From Microglena sp. YARC (lineage: Eukaryota > Chlorophyta > Chlorophyceae > Chlamydomonadales > Chlamydomonadaceae), in contig CM039466.1 of NCBI GenBank assembly GCA_022414725.1, positions 39,312,270 to 39,376,269 of the forward strand: a DNA stretch of 64,000 nt. The letters run 5' to 3'. A program made the translations under genes and the position numbers. Of the stretch, positions 55,460-63,511 are shown in pieces. The notes under the pieces were generated by a model, which was given only the letters and a program-made list of their open reading frames with translations, ran no database searches and was not told where the DNA came from. Numbering within the stretch: position 1 is the first letter of the stretch; each line of letters starts with the position of its first letter.

Positions 55460-56581
55460 GCAATTGGGTTGGGTTGGGCTAGGTTGGTTTAGGGTTTTGT
55501 TTTTTGGGGGGGGGAGGGGGGGGGGGGTAAGTTTTGGGTTTTGAGACAGGGGCATACAGCATAGAGAAGGCAGCAGATAGCAATGAAGATGCATCGCCGT
55601 TGGATTCATCCATGTCAGTTGTGCCTACCCGGAGTCCACCCAACCAGTTTGGTTTGTTTTGTAGATCTTACAACGCCCAGACGTGATCAATCATCATGCA
55701 TGTCCAAGACCAAGACGTGTGCAATTCCCCTACACATGAGGCCTAGCACTAGCACTTGTCACGAATCTTGTTGTGTATATAGACTGGGACAGGTTTATAT
55801 TTCCCCCCATGCCACAGATGCCTAGCTAAATGATGCGAGCATCATTTGTTTGCGTAGTGGGGATGAGTTTAACTTTGCATCAAGCAAGACACATGAACCT
55901 ATGCTTTCTTAAATGATGAGGGCATCGTTCCTTTGAGTAGTGTAAGTGATTGTGACATTGCGTGTCGCAATGTTGAACCTAGAGGCGAGCATAGTCGTTA
56001 GTTACTTACTAACACATACATGTGTCGTCCTGACCTTGACCCTCATGCATGCATACCCTAGTTGTGGCGCAGAATAATAGTTTATGGCGTCCTTTCTGCC
56101 CTTTTAGACCTTCATCTCTCTCTTGGCCATAGTATCAAGTGTATTGGTCCCATTATTCGATTGCTGTTCTAGAGCGGTCTATGATGTAACACCCGGCTCC
56201 CCCCTCCCCCCTGATCCGCTTGTCCTTGTTTCCTTACTTAACCCTGGGCCTCTCCCCTTCCCCTCATGGCCTGATCCTCTCCCGAGCCACATGCACGGCT
56301 AGATGGTTTCGTGAGTCTAGTTTTCCCCTGTCGCTTCCCCCCCACGTTCCAACCATTTCCAATGGTTGAATGGTTACAATTGGTTTGATTTGGATTAGTT
56401 GGTTTGGTTTGGTTTGGTCAAATGTCCTGGAACCTCCGCCAAGGACAAGAGCAGCCAAAGAGGGGGAATCACGGGCTGCGTATGGTAGGTGGGTGAGAGG
56501 GCGAGCGGCTTCGGAAATGAGTGAGCTGTTGCTCTTGAAAGAGGTCTGGAGGAAGGGAGGGAGGGAGGTAAGGGTGGGAGG

Positions 56582-56643
<62 letters not shown>

Positions 56644-56830
56644 AGGTGGGTGAGTGAGTGAAGTCCCTTTAGCCTATTTTGACTACCCCTGGACTATAAC
56701 ATACATACATACAGAGCATACATAGGCATGAACAATAACGTAGCTCACTTCATGCTACACATCAAGTTGAAAGCTAACACGATCAAGATCAAATTTAATC
56801 TCAATTATAATTTATAAGGAACACAGAGTT
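55460..56830. other. Intron of the membrane-protein gene; G-runs and echo fragment
   Basis: Contains G-runs at 55505-55526 and 56597-56641 (about 44 G) and a TTGGTTTGGTTTGGTT stretch near 56400. It also holds the echo of the last exon's 5' edge (56410-56475) and a 3'-end retroposon fragment at 56665-56705. No additional exon was recognised. Confidence 0.55.
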
Positions 56831-56835
56831 ATGTT

Positions 56836-57071
56836 TAGGGGTCGGGTATGTTATGTAATATTAGTGAATAAATAAATATAATATAAAATCATATAGTGTT
56901 AGTCGGACGAGCCGTTTAAATATTATATAATATCATATAGTGTTAGTCTGACTAGCCGTCTTACCAGAATTTCAAATGTATTTGAAAAACTAATGCTATT
57001 GAGACAATATAATAATATTATAAATCGGTAATATTGAGTTTTCAAACACTAATGTTAGTCGCCGTTCCCTA
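56836..57071. mobile_element. TAGGGA-type hAT-like MITE next to a splice donor
   Basis: 236 bp, TAGGGGTCGGGTATG to GTCGCCGTTCCCTA, with a perfect 8-bp duplication gttatgtt (56828-56835 and 57072-57079). The interior (ATCATATAGTGTTAGTC repeats) differs from the main family, so this is a subfamily. The right end lies 11 bp inside the intron that follows exon 57083-57162. Confidence 0.88.
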
Positions 57072-57082
57072 GTTATGTTCAC

Positions 57083-57162
57083 CTGAAGGATTGGGATAAT
57101 GACCGCCTCAAGAAGCAAGCTTGGTAGGTAGTCCACGGAAGCTGGCCGAAGCGGTATGATGG
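57083..57162 (-). CDS. Multi-span membrane protein, exon 3 of those found
   Basis: 80 nt from GTCCGCAG to GTGAAC, phase 1 in, phase 0 out. It codes (A)IIPLRPASVDYLPSLLLE and AVIIPILQ. The hydrophobic C-terminal part probably begins a membrane helix continued in the next exon. Supported mainly by phase agreement and canonical splice sites. Confidence 0.5.
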
Positions 57163-57234
57163 CTGCGGACATGAATGTTGAACGCATATTTGTGGTTGGT
57201 CAATAATGAAACATTAGTTTGACATTCTCCACCC

Positions 57235-57965
57235 TCTTGATCACAGCAACCACTGCCATACAGTGATTACAACCACTGCCAGCAACCAGGGCCATCCAGT
57301 GATGACAACCACGGCCAGCAACAACTGCCAGAAAACACTGCCATACAGTGATGACAAATACTGCCAGAAACCACTGCCAGCAAACACTGCCATAAAGTGA
57401 TGACAAATACTGCCAGAAACCACTGCCATACAGTGATTACAACCACTGCCAGCCACAACTGCCAGCAAACACTGCCATGCAGTGATGAAAACCACTGCCA
57501 GAAACAACTGCCAGTAACCACTGCCATACAGTGATGACAACCACTGCCAGCAAACAACTGCCAGCAACAACTGCCAGCAAACACTGCCATACAGTGATGA
57601 CCACTGCCATACAGTGATGACAACTGCCAGCAACCACTGACAGCAACCACTGACAGCAACAACTGCCATACAGTGATGACCACTGACAGCAACAACTGAC
57701 AGCAGCAAACACTGCCATACAGTGATGACAACCACTGCCAGAAACAACTGCCAGCAAACACTGCCATACAGTGATGACATCAGCACTCACAACCAAGCCC
57801 ACAGCTCACTACCAAATTCTATCAAATACCACTGCCAGAACTCACTATCAAAAACAACTGCCAGAAACCACTGCCAGAAACCACTGCCTTACAGTGATTA
57901 CAAATACTGCCAGAAAAACTGCCAGCAATCACTGCCATAAGTGCCGTACGGTGATAAAGCAGCAC
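57235..57965. repeat. ACTGCCATACAGTGATGACA minisatellite
   Basis: Irregular units of ACTGCCATACAGTGATGACAACC and ACTGCCAGCAAC over 730 bp, in the intron of the membrane-protein gene. Long minus-strand frames are artefacts. Confidence 0.92.
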
Positions 57966-57991
57966 TCATAACCAAGCCCATAGCTCACTAC

Positions 57992-58185
57992 CAGGGCACT
58001 ACTAAGCGCGCGCGGCAGCCTGGTGTCGCACTGCTTTTTTGAGCCCCTCTGCGCGCTTCGCGCAGTTTTTTAAACCCCCTGTGGACACAGCGCGTAGTTT
58101 TTGCGCTTTTTGTATTAAAAAGCGCTGACCAATTTGACATTTGTGCGCTTTAAGCGCTGACCAATTTGGCAAGAATTAGTACCTG
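57992..58185. mobile_element. CAGGGTACT-family hAT-like element, intact
   Basis: 194 bp, CAGGGCACTACTAAGCGCG to GAATTAGTACCTG, with a perfect 8-bp duplication ctcactac (57984-57991 and 58186-58193). The interior matches the copies at 17932 and 49659. Confidence 0.92.
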
Positions 58186-58313
58186 CTCACTACCAAAGTC
58201 TTGCGACGGCAGTCTCTTTATCGTCATCTTCACCCCCCCCACCGCACCCCACCCCACCCTCACACCACCACCACCACCACCACCACCACCCCCACTACCC
58301 CAATCAAACTTAC

Positions 58314-58450
58314 CCACAGTGACGATGAGAGCAGCACTTCTGAGTACGGAGTCAAGCAAGAGCGTCTGATTGCGCATTATGGTGAAGCCTCTTTGATGGT
58401 TCCATGCCAACCAGAGGGTGGGAAACAGCACAAAGGCGGTATAGAAGAGC
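58314..58450 (-). CDS. Multi-span membrane protein, exon 2 of those found
   Basis: 137 nt from CCAACCCCAG to GTAAGT, one base in and one base out. It codes LFYTAFVLFPTLWLAWNHQR, then GFTIMRNQTL and SVLRSAALIVTV: two hydrophobic stretches around a short polar loop. The first base completes the CGG (Arg) codon left open by the exon at 60375. Four to five echo copies of its 5' edge lie upstream on this strand (58510-58935). Confidence 0.6.
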
Positions 58451-58454
58451 CTGG

Positions 58455-58935
58455 GGTTGGATTGGGGTGGAATTGGATTTGGGTGGCCTGGGGTTGGATT
58501 GGGGTGGAGTTGGGGTGGAAGCGAGTTTTGTAGAAGAACCATAGGAAAGGAAACAGCTCAAAGGCAGTATAGAGAAGAGCCTGGGGGTGGGTGGGGTTGG
58601 GGTGGAAGTGAGTTTTGTAGCAGAACCATAGGAAAGGAAACAGCTCAAAGGCAGTATAGAGAAGAGCCTGTGGGTGGGTGGGGGTGGGTTAGGGAGGAGT
58701 TGGGGTGGAAGTGAGTTTTGTAGCAGAACCATAGAGAAGGAAACAGCTCAAAGGCAGTATAGAGAAGAGCCTGGGGGTGGGTGGGGTTGGGGCGGAGTTG
58801 GGGTGGAAGTGAGTTTTGTAGCAGAACCATAGAGAAGGAAACAGCTCAAAGGCAGTATAGAGAAGAGCCTGGGGGTGGGTGGGGGTGGGTTAGGGAGGAG
58901 TTGGGGTGGAAGTGAGTTTTGTAGTAGAACCATTG
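58455..58935 (-). repeat. Echo array of the 58314 exon 5' edge
   Basis: Five units of about 90-110 bp (plus strand AACAGCTCAAAGGCAGTATAG, then AGAAGAGCCTGGGGGTGGGT). They copy the acceptor CCCCCAG and the first 15 or so codons (LFYTAFELFPSLWF-like). Cut at 58935 by a LINE-like fragment. Confidence 0.88.
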
Positions 58936-59640
58936 GTCTCATGGATTGGAGACAATATAATGACTTTTTGAATAAAATCGTCGACTGTAAGGACGATGAT
59001 TTTGTGAAAAGAGCCTTGCCAGAGAATGTTGTAATGGCAACCAGAGATAGCAATAAACAATGCTGGTCTCTTGGATTACTACGACGCATTTAGAGATTAG
59101 GTGTCATAGGACATTTCTCTGATATTAATCAAGATAATCAGACGTCACTGAGCAAGATAGACTTGGTAAAAATTGATGAAGGCATCTATAAAATAACAGA
59201 TATTGACTAGTAATCCCTGAGTACATTGAACCCCAGGAATCTTGGTGATAACCAAGGAATCGGTATTAAAACTATTACGTATGCGAATTGGATGATGTCA
59301 GAGGATAGAAACCATAGTTCAACGTACACTAACTTATTAAACAATAGGGATGATATTAAATGCATAGCAAGACTACATCATCGAGCCCACAACTTCAATG
59401 TCGGATCAGAAAGGAGTACCTCTCATTCTGGTAGAATTTGCAGGTGCTGCGATATGGTGGTTGACGGTAGAAGAGTAGTCGAAGATGAAATGCATTTCAT
59501 ATTATAATGTCCATTATACGCTGATGATAGATTTTTTTGTTTTGAGAAAATGAACATTGAACCTGAATTGGTGGATAAAAACTCCAGTATGAAGCTGGTC
59601 ATTCCTTTGAAGGATGGAAATGCTTAATTCAATTTATAAA
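58935..59640 (+). mobile_element. Decayed LINE 3' fragment
   Basis: Interrupted plus-strand frames include WMMSEDRNHSSTYTNLL, then CIARLHHRAHNFNV and CRCCDMVVDGRRVVEDEMHF. The C..C....VEDE.HF...CP.Y pattern is the zinc-binding-like region often found at the C-terminus of non-LTR retrotransposon proteins. At least four stops break it. A piece of its end (about 59563-59621) is repeated in inverse orientation at 59878-59947. Confidence 0.7.
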
Positions 59641-59644
59641 AAAT

Positions 59645-59860
59645 GCGAAATGGGTAGGCCAAATAGGCTAAAGGGAATTGCCCAACTGTGATAGGAAGGG
59701 CTTAAAAAGAAGGAGCATTGATGAACTGAACCGCAAACAATTGTTTAATTGACGGAGGCCCTGAGTTTGTGCTACAGTGATCATTTAATTATACAATGTA
59801 ATTAAATCATCATCTCATCTGGGATGATATTAATTTTGTGCGATTCATACCACATTTTTT
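59645..59860 (-). mobile_element. Retroposon copy (CCTGGACTGTAACATACAT family)
   Basis: Runs from GGGTAGGCCAAATAGGCTAA to GGCCCTGAGTTTGTGCTACAG plus the AT-rich extension shared with 6285-6500. It lies in the loop between the two inverted LINE pieces. Confidence 0.65.
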
Positions 59861-60031
59861 AAAATTGTATTAACTATTTCCATCCTTAAAAGGAACAAGG
59901 ATTCATGACCAGCTTCATGCAGGAGTCTTTATCCACCAGTTCAGGTTCACGACTACGTAAATCCCAAGCCCTAAACCCTACCAATAACCACATTCTACCA
60001 AGACACAATTAACATAACCCACGTACCTGGA

Positions 60032-60241
60032 AGCCCCTTTCAGTGATGTACAATGGTCTAGTGGTAGACCAGATCGCTTGAGGATGAAGAGTCGGTGGTA
60101 CGACTCCCCCTTCGGTGGCTCTTGGTGTTGCAGGTCGTTGTCAACCGCGATGGTAGCTTGTCCAGTTGAGGTAGGAGACCGCTCCCCACTCGCATACGAC
60201 GGGCTCCCTTAACACCACGCCCCACTAGGTGTTATCATTAC
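60032..60241 (+). mobile_element. tRNA-derived SINE, head type B
   Basis: Head AATGGTCTAGTGGTAGACC, a weakened B box (GGTACGACTCCCCC) and the same body as the copy at 15087, ending CACTAGGTGTTATCATTAC. Flanks share acctgga, a possible short target duplication. Confidence 0.8.
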
Positions 60242-60263
60242 TTATGGACCTGGAGTAGAAAAT

Positions 60264-60330
60264 ACCGTACCGTACCGTACCGTACGTACGGTACAATACC
60301 GTACAAAACCGTACCGCACCGTACCGTATA
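60264..60330. repeat. (GTACC)n pentamer tract
   Basis: Imperfect CCGTA/GTACG pentamers, partly self-complementary. Confidence 0.9.
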
Positions 60331-60374
60331 TAAGCAATATACCTTAAGTGGAAAATACATACATATGTTCTCAC

Positions 60375-60568
60375 CGCGTGAACAGCAAGGCCCAGAAGCC
60401 AATCGAGGAAAACAGGGGAGGCACGCCTGCTGTGGACACACGAACCAAGAAGGTCTTCCACCTGCCTGGGGTTGCACCTTCAGTTTCTATGTACGTGTTG
60501 CCGCTCCTCACCAACACAACTATGCCAGCCACTTGGCTCACAAGGAGGAGCAGCATAGCCGCTATGTA
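60375..60568 (-). CDS. Multi-span membrane protein, exon 1 of those found
   Basis: 194 nt from a pyrimidine-rich acceptor (CTCAAACTGCAG) to GTGAGA, phase 0 in, phase 2 out. It codes YIAAMLLLLVSQVAGIVVLV, a clear membrane helix. The loop RSGNTYIETEGATPGRWKTF follows, then LVRVSTAGVPPLFSSIG and FWALLFTR, a second helix. Its split Arg codon is completed by the exon at 58314. No plus-strand frame here has matching splice sites. Product unknown; the upstream part may include the exon at 63180. Confidence 0.6.
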
Positions 60569-60619
60569 CTGCAGTTTGAGGGGGCAGACGATAAGGGTGG
60601 GAGGTATCGCATGAGCTAG

Positions 60620-60985
60620 GGATGTATGAATGTATGTCAGTCCAGGGTGGGCGGTATTGCACTATGCACCATGCACACATGTATGTATTTATGCATTAGT
60701 ACGGTAGCCCGTGTGACCGTTGGCCACACAAGTCAGGATGTACCCAGCAAAGAATAATGACCTCCCCCACCCCCCCACCCCCCCACCCCCCCACACTCAT
60801 CACCACACACCCCTTCCCCATCAATTACATTAAAATTGTATGTATATATGTATGTATGAATGTATGTCAGTCCAGGGGCAGCCAAATAGGCTAGAGGGAC
60901 TTCTCCAACCTTGATTTCTAATCCACACAAACACAGACGTGCCAGCTACTTCACACCATATGAGATAAAAACACACATGTTGACA
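60620..60985. other. No gene seen
   Basis: Holds two 3'-end retroposon fragments (60640 and 60865), C-runs at 60765-60795 and ATGTATGT repeats. Confidence 0.55.
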
Positions 60986-61221
60986 TATGCATGCACAGGT
61001 GGATACACTTCCGATGTCACACATAATGCATCCGGTGTCACACATCCGATGTCACACATAATGCATCCGGTGCCACACATCCGATGTCACACATAATGCA
61101 TCCAGTGTCACACATCCGATGTCATACATAATGTATCCGGTGTCACACATCCGATGTCACACATAATGCATCCGGTGTCACACATCCGATGTCACACATA
61201 ATGCATCCGGAGTCACACATC

Positions 61222-62306
61222 CTCATCATTTTGGAGGCTGTCGATGTCGAAGGTATTATGTCTGAAGTTTTTGAATCATGGAGGTTTAAGTACCCAAGTG
61301 ACACCAATGCAGTTAGAGACATCCCTGATGAGAGAAGGGTTGGTTTTAAACGCCTCCGAAACCAAAAATGGTTCGCAGCCAACAGCAATGATGAGAATGG
61401 CTTGATTCCCTTTACATCCGCCTTACATAAGCAGGATCAGATTCGTTCTATAGCACAGTTTAGAATGGGTTCCCATTGGTTGAACACAGAAAGAATGAGG
61501 GTGGTGGATAGAGCACACATCCCTCGCTCAATGAGACACTGTCAAATGTGTGGGTTCCAAAAACCTGAGGATGAAATGCATATGTTTGAGTGCCCTTTTT
61601 ATAATGATATTCGCCTTCGCTACCAGAAGCTGTTTACAGATATGTATAGGCATGTCCATGAGGATACCGACTTAACCGTATGGAATGTGAAATTCTGCGA
61701 TTCCACATTCAGAACCTTTATGAATGGAAATGGCACTAAGTCTTTTGGAGCAACCTAGCCGACTATCTTTCTACTTGTAGAAGAGCAAGACAGGAAGCCC
61801 TGGACTGCTTAGTGGCACCGTAATTTATTATCCCTTTTTTTCTCCTTGTGACTTCTCATTTGTTAGCTTCTTACCTCCGCCACTGTAAGTGGTTGAGATC
61901 TGGGTCCTGCTCTAGGGGGTTTAATACCTACGCCACCAAAACGGTGGTTGGGAGTTTGGTTTGTTTGTCCTCGACACACCCCTGATGTAATGGGGTTTTT
62001 TGCTTTGTGGGTGCTTTTTCTTTTTGTTTAAAGCACAGAGTCTCATACACCCTCGCGGTGTCAAGTAGACTTTAACATGTAATGTAATGTAATGTAATGT
62101 AATGTAATGTAATGTAATGTAATGTAATGTAATGTAATGTAATGTAATGTAATGTAATGTAATGTAATGTAATGTAATGTAATGTAATGTAATGTAATGT
62201 AATGTAATGTAATGTAATGTAATGTAATGTAATGTAATGTAATGTAATGTAATGTAATGTAATGTAATGTGATGTAATGTAATGTAATGTAATGTAATGT
62301 AATGTA
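61222..62306 (+). mobile_element. 5'-truncated LINE with (TAATG)n tail
   Basis: An open frame to a stop at 61758 codes the C-terminal part of a non-LTR retrotransposon protein. CQMCGFQKPEDEMHMFECPF is the typical C..C....EDE.H....CP.Y zinc-binding-like motif near the end of such proteins, and no reverse transcriptase domain remains. A 3' UTR of about 320 bp follows, then about 46 TAATG pentamers from 62077. The insert sits between minisatellite units ending and restarting at ACATCC. The frame is clean, so the insertion is younger than the fragment at 58935. Confidence 0.82.
62077..62306 (+). repeat. (TAATG)n pentamer tract, LINE tail
   Basis: About 46 near-perfect pentamers with a single G substitution near 62271, at the 3' end of the LINE. 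Confidence 0.97.
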
Positions 62307-62639
62307 ACATCCGATGTCACACATAATGCATCCGGTGTCACACATCCGATGTCACACATAATGCATCCGGTGTCACACATCCGATGTCACACATAATGTA
62401 TCCAGTGTCACACATCCGATGTCACACATAATGCATCCGGTGTCACACATCCGATGTCACACATAATGCATCCGGTGTCACACATCCGATGTCACACATA
62501 ATGCATCCAGTGTCACACATCTGATGTCACACATAATATTGAGATGCACACCACCTGTGCACATATGAGATGAAAACACACATGTTGACATATGCATGCA
62601 CAGGTGGATACACATCCGATGTCACTCATAAGAATTATA

Positions 62640-62815
62640 TGATCACTGTAGCACGACCTCGGGGCCCCCGTCCGTAGAACGATTGTTTGTATAAGTTATG
62701 TTTCTATTTATTGTTTGTATAAATTATGTTAGTGTACAACCCTAAACCCTTCCTATCACAGTTGGGCAAGTCCTTTTAGCGCAATTGTCCTACCTCTGGA
62801 CTGGAACATACATAC
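62640..62815 (+). mobile_element. Retroposon copy (CCTGGACTGTAACATACAT family)
   Basis: From GATCACTGTAGCACGACCTC to TACCTCTGGACTGGAACATACATAC. Interrupted by a short TTGTTTGTATAA.TTATGTT duplication. A second 3'-end fragment follows at 62833-62870. Confidence 0.65.
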
Positions 62816-62869
62816 ACACACATTTAGCTATGTGGCTACCCCTGGACTGTACAAATACATACATAACTA

Positions 62870-63179
62870 CTTATACAAGGCTCGGTTGAGAATGCCCTTG
62901 AGGCAAACCTTCCTCGGACGACGCTCCTTCTCCCATGTGCTGCGCCCCTGCACCTGGGCTGTCACGCACCTCGCACAAACCTCAAACACCTGCTTGCACA
63001 AGGCTCGGTTGCGAATGCCCTTGAGGCAAAGCTTCCTCCAACAACACTCCTCCTCCCATGTGCTGCGCCCCTGCACCTGGGCTGTCACACACCTCACACA
63101 CACCTCACACGCGCGTCACACACACGTCAAAACACACCTCACATGCACGTCACACACACCTCACACACATGTAACACAC
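62870..63179 (-). repeat. Echo array of coiled-coil exon 3' part
   Basis: Two full units of about 120 bp on the minus strand (CAGGTGCAGGGGCGCAGCAC to AACCGAGCCTTGTNCAAGCAG or TATAAG) copy acceptor-like and donor ends. A CACACACCTCACACAC spacer follows. They read QVQGRSTWEEE..WRKLCLKGIRNRALCKQ-like peptides, mostly open. Confidence 0.88.
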
Positions 63180-63511
63180 CTGCTTGTACAAGGCTCGGTT
63201 GCGAATGCCCTCGAAGCGAACCTTCCTCCGACGACGCTCCTCCTCCCACGTCTTGCGCTCCTGTACCTGGTCTGATGCTGTAGCTGCTGATGCAGATGCT
63301 GCCTCCAATGCATCCATCTTCAGCTCTGCTTCAGCAGTAACTGCTGCCTCCAATGCATCTTTCTTCAGCTCTGCTTCAGCAGCACGACTAGCGTAACCAG
63401 CAATCTTGGCTTTTGTAATGGCAGCAGTGCGTTCAGCAGCAGCAGCAGCAACCTCAGTAGAGGAAAGGGCTTCAGGGGCAGAAGGGGAGGCAAAAGTACG
63501 CACGGATCCGC
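63180..63511 (-). CDS. Exon coding an Ala/Glu-rich coiled coil
   Basis: 332 nt between ACACGCAG and GTGTGT, phase 1 in (two bases complete a Gly codon), phase 0 out. It codes GSVRTFASPSAPEALSSTEV, then AAAAERTAAITKAKIAGYAS, an A/E/K-rich duplicated segment (AEAELKKDALEAA, AEAELKMDALEAA) and QERKTWEEERRRRKVRFEGI, ending RNRALYKQ. This is a long, highly charged helical region with heptad character. The family is not recognised. It ends in phase 0, which fits the phase-0 start of the membrane exon at 60568, so the two may belong to one protein. Echo arrays lie on both sides. Confidence 0.6.

Larger units (their letters stand above)
60990..62540. repeat. 35-bp minisatellite split by a LINE
   Basis: Units CACACATCCGATGTCACACA plus TAATGCATCCGGTGT at 61010-61221 and again at 62307-62535. 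Both outer edges carry a longer shared block (ACACACATGTTGACATATGC, then ATGCACAGGTGGATACAC), so the array once formed a single locus. Confidence 0.92.

Noticed and set aside
48981..57082. MITEs acting as introners (elements that create the introns they sit in)
   Set aside because: The target duplications lie inside introns and the partner acceptors are over 1 kb away, so the elements did not supply both splice sites.
60365..60619. Plus-strand frames opposite the membrane-protein exon
   Set aside because: No fitting splice sites or recognised motif, whereas the minus strand gives canonical acceptor, donor and matching phases.
61010..62535. CRISPR-like array of 35-bp repeats
   Set aside because: No unique spacers; units are contiguous minisatellite in a eukaryotic context.
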